Positions 38,815-51,041 of a stretch of 64,000 nt of DNA are shown piece after piece. Origin of the DNA: Riptortus pedestris (taxonomy: Eukaryota > Arthropoda > Insecta > Hemiptera > Alydidae); the NCBI GenBank assembly GCA_019009955.1, contig CM032232.1:69420001-69484000 (forward strand). Reading direction: 5' to 3'. Each line of letters begins with the position of its first letter. Positions within the stretch are counted from its first letter, which is position 1. The translations under genes were made by a program, and so were the position numbers. The notes beneath the pieces were generated by a model that saw nothing but the letters and a program-made list of their open reading frames with translations, was not told the origin of the DNA and did no database searches.

Positions 38815-38990
38815 TCGGGGTTCTCAGGTTAGTCAATTAAACTATGTGAACCTAAAGTTTTAGGTTCAATAAAAATATATTTAATGACGAACTCATTAGT
38901 AAAATTGTTGTTTCCGTTGTGACTAGAAAAGAGTGATAGCCTATCCTTCAGTTAGTCCTAGTATCATAAACTGGACTTTAATAAATACCA
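38815..38990 (+). repeat. SINE copy, diverged
   Basis: Head 'gggttctcaggttagtcaa', body 'aatgacgaactcattagtaa', 'ctagaaaagagtgatagcct', tail 'ctttaataaatacc'. The B-box region is eroded. Confidence 0.65.
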
Positions 38991-39192
38991 TTAATTAATT
39001 AAAATTAAAAAATAAATAATTAATACATAAGAAAAATCTCCTGAGTCAACGGTTGGATAAAAAATGCACCTGTATTAGGTTCATTGAACTTCGAAAACCT
39101 AAACTGACCTGTCTTACTGAACTGTGATTCAAAAGTTCTGACCAAACTGACTCCTCTGGGTGCTAGTCGGAGGAATGAAACGCAAATGAAAA

Positions 39193-39379
39193 AGTCCGTC
39201 ACGCAGGGGCTTTCCCAGAGAAGATTTCCCACGTGAAGTTTTGCAATAGATATATCTGCCTACTAATAACAGTAGTAGTAACGAATCTCTAAACCAATTC
39301 TCAAGGGACGAACAGTTACGGAAAAAAGCGTCACGCGTACGACCTCAATAGCTGATTTCCCTTAAGGGAAATCTGCTAA
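39193..39379 (+). repeat. 745-bp family, internally deleted 187-bp copy
   Basis: Has both ends of the full-length copy: 'aaagtccgtcacgcagggg' at the left and the hairpin 'gatttcccttaagggaaatc' followed by 'tgctaaaatg' at the right. About 560 bp of the middle is missing. Sharing both ends with 50420-51165 supports the proposed boundaries. Confidence 0.7.
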
Positions 39380-39547
39380 AATGGTGTTACATCCTCAGAA
39401 TGGCATTATGTTCGGATTGGCAGAGACTGGCCCGGTACAGGATAGCTTGATGGAAAAAGTATGAAGAACTTTTCATGCGCCCCTCTGAAATTGAATGTAT
39501 ACCTATTGCCACAGAAAGGGAATATTCTGAATTTATTTTAAAACACA

Positions 39548-39590
39548 TCCGTCACGTAGGGGCTGCGAAAACTAAGCAGATTTCCGACCT
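39548..39590 (+). repeat. 745-bp family, solo 5' module
   Basis: 'catccgtcacgtaggggctg', then 'actaagcagatttcc'. No 3' end follows. Confidence 0.6.
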
Positions 39591-39712
39591 ATTGGTATTG
39601 ATATTGGCTGAATCCCTCAGCCAATCTACACAAGCTTCCCCCTCCTCTGACCCTTCGCCGCTGGGGAGGTTTTCGTAGCACGGGTCAGTATCTCTCCAGC
39701 TCTGACGTGCAC

Positions 39713-40370
39713 TCATCGCTTACAAGAGGAGTGCACGACCTTCCCCCCACCAATTTAAACGAAAAATATTTAGTGTTTAGTACATTATGAAAAACCAATT
39801 CTGTTAATTTTTTGTTTCCAGATCGTTTATTTAATATTAATAAATAAATAAAAAGTTTTTTTTTTTGTTAGAGGGTTCCATATATTTAAAGAAAATTCGA
39901 ATGGTTTCTGTCAAGAAGTGAATTGGTATAAGAAAATATTTAATATTATATAAGGCATATATTATTACTTGAAAACGTAAGTATATAACAATTTTCAACA
40001 ATAACGCAGATATTTTATTAATTCTCTGAAAATTTAAAAAAATATTTTTATTTATTTATTATTATTAACTAAACGACCTAGAAGGAAAAAATGAAAAAAA
40101 AATAGTCGCTCTCCCGGTGAGTTTCGATCTCGAGATTTCCGGCTACAAAAAGGAAGCGCTATCCCCTGAGTCTCGGGAGACTCATGGAAATAAATACCTT
40201 GGGAACAACTAAAGACGTTCATTCAAACTTTAACAATTGTTTTTAGTAGAACGCTCGAGAAGTGCGTTCTCTCGCTTTAACAGAATTGGTTATTCATCAG
40301 GTACTAAACACTAAAAAATTTTCGTTCGAACCGGAGGGGGGAAGGCCGGGCACTCCCCTTGTTAGTAAGT
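39713..40370. mobile_element. Foldback element with ~95-bp terminal inverted repeats
   Basis: The left arm (39713-39807) and the reverse complement of the right arm (40277-40370) align over about 95 bp at roughly 80% identity, with shared blocks tagtgtttagta, accaattctgttaa and ccttcccccc. The interior (about 470 bp) has no coding frame but a GC-richer block at 40106-40190 with 'gagtttcgatctcgag', resembling a B box. It is probably a non-autonomous DNA transposon. I found no clear target duplication. Confidence 0.65.
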
Positions 40371-40589
40371 AAACTGCTTTCTTTCCCTTTAACTCCTTGC
40401 ACCACGGTCTGCCTGGGCTGATTTCCCTTATCAGGGAACACTATTTTATTGTTTACTATAATGAAGAAAATGAGGCTCGTTTATTTAATACACACACACC
40501 ACGTACTTGTCTGTCGCCGCCTTACTGTCGTAATTTTTGTTTGATCTATACAACACTCTATATATAAATGCTCTTGTAAAGCTAAACAT

Positions 40590-40860
40590 ACACGTTCGTT
40601 AAAGCTCTAAATCGACTAGGGAATGGAGATTTAGAGGGGGAGGGGGAAGGATATCACCAAATTGTATCGAAACTTTGTATATAACCAATCTTGTTGAAAA
40701 TTAATTTCGCATAAATGTTTTGTTTACTTTTTCTGTAACTCGACTATAAACCGAAATATTTGTATTTTTTTTTAGTTTTCAGGTTTCAGTAAACCCGCAC
40801 GCATACTTATTTCTTTTTAATAATAAGCTGATGTATCATGAAAAATCATTTGAATTTTGT
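40590..40860 (+). repeat. 745-bp family, internal module fragment
   Basis: Carries 'ggagatttagagggggaggg', 'ataaccaatcttgtt', 'taaaccgaaatatttg' and 'cagtaaacccgcacgcatac', the internal order seen at 17.4-18.4 kb, without either end module. It lies just before the proposed first ADAM17 exon. Confidence 0.5.
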
Positions 40861-41007
40861 CAAAAAATGGAAAATTGTTAAGAGTAAGTTGACTGTTTCA
40901 TCGGATCATGTTGGAACTGTATTGTTGGCAACCATGTTTGTTTATGACTAACATTACCTTTCATGAAGGTTTCAATTGTCTAATGTTTATGTCTATGATC
41001 GCTGGGG

Positions 41008-41095
41008 ATGAGTAGTGACTCATTGATAACGATGAAAAGTTTATCTTTCCAGCGAGCTTCCTTATTTCTGATCTCATTTTGCATTTATTTCAAGT
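41008..41095 (+). CDS. ADAM17 exon 1 (signal peptide), tentative
   Basis: An ATG at 41032 opens [20 protein letters not shown], a basic start plus hydrophobic core. An in-frame upstream ATG at 41008 would add MSSDSLIT; an in-frame TGA lies just before that. The phase needed by exon 2 (one leftover base) is met only by the donor AAGT|GTTGAG at 41096, which is weak. A different first exon is possible. Confidence 0.5.
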
Positions 41096-44000
41096 GTTGA
41101 GTAGAAACTGGACGCTTAGTGTTCGCCGGAATGTCATTTTTCTCTAAGTTTTTTATTGTATTGTATACATTAACTTATTATTCAGGATCATGTAAGTGAA
41201 GTACATTTTATAATTTGAGTTTTGAAATAATGCTCCTTGACTTAAATGTAATTACCGAATAAATACATTTTTTTTTAACTCTTTATCTTGATTTCATAAA
41301 TTTAATTATATTGTGTTTCTATATGACATTTAACTTCCTGCGGGTGATCCATAATATTAGCTATAAGACTAATGCTTGTTGCACAGTAACAATGCATTTT
41401 GTCTGTGTCCTTTAGGGTTGTAAATAAGTTTCTAACTATGTTTACCTTGTAGATATATTTGGACTTGGATATCATTCTAAAATTTTGTGGTGTACTTTAA
41501 ATTATGTATTTCATTCCCTTATGCAATTTTACTAGGTCAAGGTTTCACCAAATGGGGTATACAATCAATCCATGGGAAGGAAAGTGTGGTCCAGTTAAAC
41601 TATACCCATTGGCCCTGGAATCACGAATGATTAGATTAATTAAAAATAGAATTTTATATTTCTTTTCATGAATATTATATTCATTTTATGCTAAAGCGGC
41701 AATTATTAGAAGATTGTTTTCCAAATCACTTACTAATTTTTAATCAATTATTCCCTACAAAATTAGTTTAATAAAGGAGGAGGCTCAATTGAAGTACTCC
41801 ATCAAATGAAACTTGTGCCATTAAGTTAATATAATTGTTAGTATATAAAATTGAAAAAAACATCAATTAGTTAATAAACAAATATAAATTAAAAAGTTAA
41901 GAGATTATATGTTGAATTTTAGCAAGTTTCCTTTAGAAAAAGTAGCTGTTGGGTTTGGTCACATACCAAAATTGGAAAAAATGTCTTTAAACCTTCGTGA
42001 ATCGTTAATGAACACCAGAAATTTGATCAGTTTGAATTTGCTTATTTATACATATAATACCTTAAAAATAAAATTCTAGGGTTTATCTGAGTTTCTATTT
42101 AAATTTGGTGGGATATATGTTTTATGTTCTAAGTAAATTGAAATTCTTCCATTTGTGACTCATCCATATAAAAATAGCTCGAGAACTTGAATGTGCTTTT
42201 TATTTTTGTGTTAATTATCCTAAGGTACACTAAAATCCTAAGTTTTATCATTTATTTTTATTTCTAGCCAATTTTTTGTTTCAGGTTCTATTTATAAAAA
42301 TCTTAAATACTTCAATACACTTCATGCTTCAGAGCTACGCCATCATGTAGTCAAAAGAGGCCTTCAAGAGAGCTCACATCCTTTTAATAAAATTAAAGAA
42401 GTCCACTTCAGGACACTTGGAAGGTAGGATATAAGTTGTTATGTTAATGCATCCCTGTTTCTTTAATTTCTGGGTTTAATTTTTCATATTTTGTTATTTA
42501 GGGATTTTAGGTTAATATTAACACCCCGGAAAGGAGTGCTGCATTCTAACTTCCAAGCCTATTCAGTTGATGGAAATGGAAAAGAAAAACCAGTAGCAAT
42601 AGGTATCTGAAATACAAGCAATTCGTTTTGTGTTAATTTATTGTTTTTGTATCCTGTTGATAGTGATTGCATTCATGAGTAGGAAATACTGATTCCCATG
42701 GGGGAAAAACAATGGAATCAAAGAGTTACAGGTATATGCACTGGTTTCCATTTGCCCACCATCTGAAAGGGTAAAGAAAATTCCTCTCAAGGCCAAAATC
42801 CCTTTGTAGTCATTCTTAGTTAGCATGAGCTTACTAATGATAGAAATCAGTCAATGCATGCTACAATTGTATTGTCTCCTTCAGTCTTGCCTAACAAACA
42901 TGTTGCCTGTGAGAATTAAATTATTAGTTAATTTTCAGATAATAATTTAAAGGTTTCACGATGAATTTTGAAAATATATAATTTTATTTTATTTTTATGA
43001 AGGTATAAATATTTCTTCACTAATAATTGGGCTTTGGTGACTTTAATGGGTCAGTTACAAATGGATGCTGAAATTAAGCTATGTTCTACCTCTGAGCATG
43101 ACCAGTAATGAATAAAAGTGACAATGACATTTTGCTATTATTCGTCAATAAGTTTTGACTGTTCTGGTGATTGAGTTTATCTTCAGAATAAGAAGCCCTC
43201 TCGTTTTAGATCATTAAGCACGCTAGTTTCTTATGAATTCCTGAATCATTTTTTTTGTCTTCGTTGTCTGTGGCATTGGATTGTTAGATGCAGACGGCAA
43301 TGGGAAACCAATACATATCCTTTAAGACCTTCTTTACTCTCATGTTTGTTCCCAAGTGAGGATTCCTGTTCAGGGGAACAATTACGAGGTGTAGTCTGTT
43401 AATGCAACAACCAGGAAATGTCTTCCTTATAGGAACTCAGGAGAATTTCATAAGGAAGAAAATAAGGTGTGAAAGGTTTGGAAAATATAAATAGCACAAC
43501 TAAATACTGACATGTTAATTCAACATCTGAAAATATCTAAATTCAACTAGAATTTTTTAGTTTTATTTCCAACTTAGAGAGAACCCAGACAAAGCTGGAA
43601 GTAAGTTCAACAAAATATAGTTAACAATATGATGACTAAGATTGTTAGTGGTTGAACTTAAGAAAGAAATCATACCTCTTTTATTATGTTTTGAGTCAAA
43701 AAATGCTATTTAACCAAACTTAGTAATGAAGTCATGTACTGCAATTGTCGTCCTGTAAATTTTCTCTCGCTCAACTACTTTGTATGTTGAATTTTAATTT
43801 TATACAATTTAACTAACTGCATCACTAAACATCTCATTAATAGACTATTCATGAATATATTCTCAAAGAATGAGCTAGAGTATTCCACTGGCCTTTACTC
43901 ATTCCACTCTTATGGGTGAGCAATTTCTTTTAAAAGTAAGCTCTAGATGCGATGTAAGATAACGATTAAATTTTACTGGGCCAATCCTGAATATAATTAG

Positions 44001-47000
44001 GATAGAATTATTGAATACATGCGAGTTTTATTAAATATTTTACACAATAAAAAATGTAAACTTTCATTGATCTTTATTTTACATATTTATTATTATTTTT
44101 TACAAAGATCATGAGAACTTTTATGAGGGTCGCATGTTTGGTGAGAAATGGTCACATGCCAGTGTCCATCTCGAAGATGGAGTTATGACAGCAACGATAA
44201 GCCTTCCTGATGAAACTTATCATATTGAGGTATTATACTTTACTCTTGTCTATTGTTTTACCACTCAATGTGGCATGTTTTTCAAAAATCGTTCATTTTT
44301 AGAAACAATTCATAAGAACTGTTTGTTAATGGAATTTTTTTAGAATACTTATTTCTATTTTTAACAAAAAAAAATAACATAAGAAGAAGTAAAAATTTGG
44401 TTTAGATTAATGCAAATCAATGATATAAGAAGTTTATACTCTTATTAATAAAATATGTCTACCAATATTAAAATATAAGCTACGTATATGACAACTATTT
44501 TTATCAGCAACAAAAGTTTATGATCCACTTTAAATAAGCACTTTTTATAACAATGATTTGCAATTAGTATATTCTAATTAGTAATTTATTTGCATTAAAA
44601 TTAATGCAAAAGTTATCTACAACTTTACATTCTATCTCACAGATTTTTTACACTCAATAAGATGAGTAGTCAATTGAGTGTTAGTGAAATAGCAATGTAG
44701 ACTATGTGAGATTCCCATAGCCAATCATTTGTAGCACTGGGTGCTGAAATTATGTAACCGCAGACTCCAGTTTTATTCTGATGTTAACACTATTAATGGA
44801 ATATAAATATGGAAATCCTTGATTACTCCAGATTTTTCTACCATCAATTTCATTTTTATTTTTTTTTTGGTTTCCCTGAGAATTTCTGTAGATTTCTTTT
44901 TTTTTTTTTTTATAAAATTAATTTTCCTGTGAATGGGGTTCCCTTGTTTTACAGAGGAAATTTCTTGTGAAACAGAAGGACCATTGTCAAATGACAAATG
45001 TGTATATTATTGTCATATGATTATTGGTTGCTGCTTAGGTTTAGATGTTCAAACTAGAATACAAATAACTTAATACAAATTTTAAAAAAAGTAGTTTTTG
45101 GCTTTGAATACTTAATATAAGTTGTTGGTTATATTTTTCCTAAAATGAGTGATATTTTTGAAAATGAAGAATTCATTTTTAGCACCTCCACTCCTGTTGC
45201 GTACGCCATTGTCATTCACGGTAAATATCTGAAAACCTTAACAGTAATAATGACAAGGTCTGTGGAAGTCTATAAGTATATGATAATCTCTGTTTTGCTT
45301 ATTGTATTTTTGTTATCAGTGTATTGATCTACAAGGGTGTTTGCCTCATTGTGTTCTAATAAATTTTCATGGTAAGTTACTTATCCTGTGTAAAGAAGAC
45401 CACACTTTTAGATGAATCAATATGTTCATTTTCGTCCCATGGAGAGAGTAAATACTATTTCATTGCATTTTACATAATTAAAGCTGAGTGGTATAGGATT
45501 CCTCTTTGTGTCATAGTAATCGACATATGGAGAATGTAACAGCCAGGGTAAAAACTTCCTTATTTTCCTTACAACTTACTGTAGTCACCACTCTGAATTC
45601 ATATATTTCAAGTTGGTATACGAAGAAATTATACTCTTATAGCATTTAATAACTATTTAAAGGAAGTATTATGTAGGTGGTATGAAATTCTTAAAACATA
45701 ATTACTTAGTAGTGTGAAGAATATTTGACGTTTGAAGTATTAAACCAAAGAACTACTTTTTTTATAAGATTTATTTTTGTATAGAAGACAGATCTATCCA
45801 ATAAGTAAGAGTCATATCACATAATTAATATTTTTTATTTTTATTATTATCCTTATTTTTATAACTATTCTTTCTCATTTATCATTCAGCCATCCTGGAG
45901 GCATATGCCAGAGCTAGGAAATGAATCTATGGTTGCCTATAAGGAGTCTGATGTTAGATTGAGTTGGCATGCTTCAAACCATAGTCCTTGTGCATATGTG
46001 AAGGAAGGACCACGTAAGAATATACTTTTTATCTATTTTCACATATTCTTAAATTATTGTGCATAAATTAATTGAAACTAAAATGTATGTAGCCACTCAA
46101 GTGCTAAAATCAACTGCGTCATCGGTGAATTATTTTGATTATCAGTTTTGCTTGTCACATAAAATCTGTAACTGATTTTGTTATTTTTTACTAGATTGGA
46201 ATGAAACAGTTGAAGAGGAATATGAGGAAGAGGAAATTGATCCTGTTAAAGTTGAAGCCAGTAAAGATAGGGAAAAAAGACAAGCTGAATATGAGTATAC
46301 TCCTACAAAAACTCGGTGCCCACTACTTCTTGTTGCGGACTATAGATTCTACCAGGAGATGGGTGGAAGCAATACTAAAACAACTATTAATTACCTCGTT
46401 AGTATATGTATTTATTTATGCTACCTCTCCTAGACATACACACATACTCATCTACTCACTTATGAAATTTTGTATATTAATTCATTTAAGGCATTTATTT
46501 TTTTACAATTACAACAACCCAGTTCTTTACTTATTTAATATGCAATCAAAAGTACAAAATACAGGACAGTCATTAGGGCAACAGTTATGTATGGCAATGA
46601 AACATAGACTCCCATTCCTCTGGTTTTGGAAAGAATAACCCTTAAAAAGATATTCTGAGCATAAAGAGAAAGAGCAAGAGCAACACAGATGGGGAATAAG
46701 AATCAATGTTGAATTGATGGACATTTATGATAAACCTAATTTCACCTGTGCTATTAAGAAAGACAGATTAATTGCCCTAATTAGGGCACACGAGGAAGAG
46801 ATGGCTGGATTATCTGAGAGGTGACTAGTGGTTCAAACATTGAAGAATCATAGCTGCCAACTATACTGAATGGGTATAACCTGGGATAGACCTAGGTCTT
46901 GCAAGGACTGTAGCACCAAGGGGACTGCAGACCTTGGAGAAATAGTTTCTTCATAGTTGACTATCTTTTGAGGCTGCCTGCTAAGCCTCTCCAGTTATGG

Positions 47001-50000
47001 ATGCCAACCACTGGAAGTCTTCCTCCAGGTCATTAAGCCAACTTTAATTGATGTGATATATAACTACTTCTGATGTAATATATAACATCTGGGGCAGTCT
47101 AAAGAATTTTATTCTCTCAATATTGTCCATCTTGAGACCAGTCTATCTTGTCTCAATCCAGTCCATTTTGATATTGCCTTTCCATACTACTCCATTAGTT
47201 CAGTGCTACTTCTTATTGTCACAATGAATGAAGCCAGCACCTCAAACGTTGAGGGGGGCTGACAGGAAAGGATGAGAAGACCCGGAACAACATGAAAGCC
47301 TATGCCCACATATAGACTACACCTATTTTTCATGTGTGAAAGAAAACTAACATGGACGAAGTGTTAAAAGAGCCTGTTGGGCGATCATGCTGAGACACAA
47401 GGAGAGGGAGGAGAAAAATGAAGGAGAATATGTAACATGGATATTTGAGTACTCACACATTTAAAATTATAAGATCCAATGCCCCACGTTTCCAAGGCAA
47501 GCATGACAAGCCCCATGTAAAATCCACACAACCAGATTGTACCAGATGCATTGGAGCCCAACCAAGACCATCATCGTCATTACCAGCATCATCATCATGC
47601 ACATTTACCTTTGCCACAATGTTTCTACAAGTAATCAATAAATCATTGATTCCAATCATTAACTATATTATCTTATTGTACATGACTATGCCTTATAAAT
47701 TTAGATTTTTCAGATTGCCACCTCTGTTAAAGAACCCAGGCTGTAATATTAAAATTCCATCAAAAACAAATTAATTTAATTTGATATTTATAAATTTATC
47801 ATTGACTCTTTATTCATTACACTTTTCTTAAATTCTTTCAGATTAGCTTGATTGATAGAGTGCATAAGATATACAATGATACTATCTGGCAAGACCGAGC
47901 TGAAAGTGAAGGATTTAAAGGCATGGGATTTGTTATTAAAAAAATTGTTGTGCATTCAGAGCCAACACGTGTTCGTGGAGGAGAGGCACATTATAATATG
48001 GTACGAGAGAAGTGGGATGTTCGAAATCTTCTTGAGGTAAGCAAAAAAATTTCATTACACTAGATACTGAATGATGTGCATTTTTTTAATGATAATTGAT
48101 TTATTAATTTCTTATTATATGTATTTATTCTTATTATTGGTTTTGATGTTGTTAATAATATGCATGGTTTGCACCAAATTATGAAAATAGTTAATTATTA
48201 ATCTCAGTTTGCGATGTTTCGTATTTTAGTCAATGATTTTTTTTTACATTTAATTTTATTGTTTTATCTACTGAAATTATGGTTCTAAAATTTAATTCAA
48301 TTAAAATAGTAATTTCTTCTATGACTATAAAATGAAGCTATTTTGGGGATATGAACAGATGGGAATAAGAGACTTGAATACTTCACGAGTTGTTCAAGGG
48401 GTTGAATATCCTATGATAACTCAGTAGAAGTATATAAACATTTAGTGCATACATCTCTTACATTGATGTCAAAATGAGCAAGGAAAGATAATAAAACACA
48501 AATTACCTTTTTGTTATTAATTTTCCATACTCTATTTTAATTTATTGAAATAGGTCTTCATTATGTCCACTTATTTCCCCTACAAGTGACGTCATAAAAA
48601 ATAATATGTTTAAATGAGACTAATTATCATTTCAGAAATATTAAAGCTATTTAGCTGATAGAAATATCTTTGAAATACTTCAGGTATTATGCTTCTCGAA
48701 GTATAATGCCTCATGGAGGTTAGATTTATTGCCTAAAGTATTAAATGTCAATTGTAGGATCATTTTAAGTAAGTTAGTGTAGTATTTCCTTGTGTTTCAC
48801 ACTTACCATGTGTTTTTCTCTTAAATTTCATAAAATGTAATCATGGAATGAAAAATTTGATCATAAAATTAAATACAAAAAAATATTTAATTTAAGCCAA
48901 TATTTATTCTCCCAAATTATTATATATTAGTGGAAATCGTATATCCACTAATAAGTTGAATGAATTATAATAAAAATTAAATTGAATAACATTTTATAAT
49001 GGACTAGCTGGAGTCATAGCCGATGTTTTGCTCAGGAGGAATCCTTACTAGATCACATTAAAACATTCAGAAGTAGAGCTCCATCTTTCAGGGGATAGCC
49101 ATCAGGGGAGTCCTTCATCTGCACCCCGTTTCCTTCAGGAGCTGTTGTATATAGACTCAAATTGAAATTAATCCAATACTTGTTCTGACTTAGATTTAGA
49201 AGATAGCTCAGAGTAAAATGAATGAGGACTTAGTAAAATATGAAAACACAGCACCAATAATATGAGAAATATTGATTCCCCTACATAATTAAAACATTAT
49301 GTTTTTCAGCATTAAAAACTGTAAGATCAAGTGTGTAAATTAAGCAGTAAATTCTATTTTTTAGGTTATGTCAGAAAACAAATCAGTCTGCTGGAGCAGA
49401 TTACTTCATAATAAAAATAATCAGTCAATATGATATTACACTATTTGTTTCACATCCTTCATGTTCTCTCTTAAGGAGTTGTAAATATTATATTACTTAA
49501 GGAGTTATAACTAAATAAAACTATTTTGCACCCACTCCCACAAACACATGCATAAACTAGATTAATGATGCCACTCTACAAAACTGAGTAAGATAGGGTC
49601 GCACTTTTAAGGAAGGACAAGTCGAACTTTAAGTTGTCTTAATTTTGAAGAATATATTAAGTGAGGCCCCTGTAGTTTATTGTGGTTCACAAGGGCATAA
49701 AACTTGTAGAGCACAGAAATTTAATATCTTAAAATTATTTGTGTTTTATTAATTTTTCTTCTGTCATTTTGAATTCAAGTATATCCAAAATTCAGGATAT
49801 TATTCTTTTGGTGATTATTTATCTTTTTTGGAATTTTAATAAGTCCTTTTTTTGCACTAAATGAGTTCATTTATCAGCATTTTACAAGGTTTTTAGTATC
49901 ATAATTTCAATTTCTATGACGTAGATTGATGTATCTTATATAAGTGGCTCTCTTGGTCCAATTTGTCTCTCCACAAAGTAAGTATTCTATTTTATATTTC

Positions 50001-51009
50001 ATATTATTATTATTTTCATATTTTATTTAAGAAAAATATGCAAAAAAAATAAATAAATAATAAAAAAAAAAACAGATTAAGGTAGTAAGCACAAAATTTC
50101 TTCAAAAGTACAGTGATTCTACATAGATTACGAAAATATGGTCTGTCCAAATTTATATATAGATAAATAGATTAGTTACAACACTAACAGTTACAATTTT
50201 CTTTTGACTTGACGCATAAATTTTTTAAGTAAAATTATAAGGGAGACATGGCTTTGTGGAAGTAAAATAATATTTATATTAGTCTATAATATTTATAGAA
50301 TCGCCTAGAGTGGCGAGTTTGATTCCCACCAGGCCAATAGGAAATGAATGTAGTTAGGATTTTTTGAATAATTATCTATTCAAATATTTGTATCCTAATG
50401 TTGCTATCTCAGCTGAAAAAGTCTGTCACGCAGGGGCTGCGTAAACTAAGCAGATTTCCCTCGTGAAGTTTAGTAATAGATAAATCTACATACTGGTAAC
50501 ACAATACCACCGTGAATAAATGGAAATGGAAATAAGAAATGTTTCACTTCCCTGGGGGGATCACCAGGACATATTGCATGTATCTCGTATAATAAAGGTC
50601 TCTTGAAAACAATGTTAGGTATTTGAGCTTCGAATAATGTGATTTAATATGTAGCAGAGTATTGTTTATGTAACATGAGTAGAAGTGGCGGTTTGCTAAA
50701 GGCTGAAAACTGAAAACTGCAAATATCTCGGTTAATATTCAAGATAGTGAATAAATGTATATAACAATAATTATAGTACATGTAATTTGCAATAAGATTG
50801 TTTCTATACAATTTTTCGATCTGACGTATGCTAACGGACTATTTCGAATTTTCGAACATCCTCCCCTCTAAACCCCCCCTCCCCGCTGGCCCGATTTCAG
50901 CTGTTAACGAACTTGATCTTTCTTTTTACATTAAACGACTAAATATCGAGTTTGGTAACGATTAAACAATAATTGCCACCACTAGAGCGGTAACAGAAAA
51001 ATATATATA

Positions 51010-51041
<32 letters not shown>

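Noticed and set aside
39475..39678. 67-codon frame starting MRPSEIECIP
   Set aside because: It runs through the solo 5' module of the 745-bp family, so its second half is repeat translation; the first part is unrecognised.
44134..44343. 69-codon frame
   Set aside because: It is ADAM17 exon 4 read through its donor at 44230 into the intron; only the exon part is real.
47445..47774. 109-codon frame in ADAM17 intron 6
   Set aside because: No family resemblance and the opposite strand is open as well; a patch of different composition, not a supported gene.
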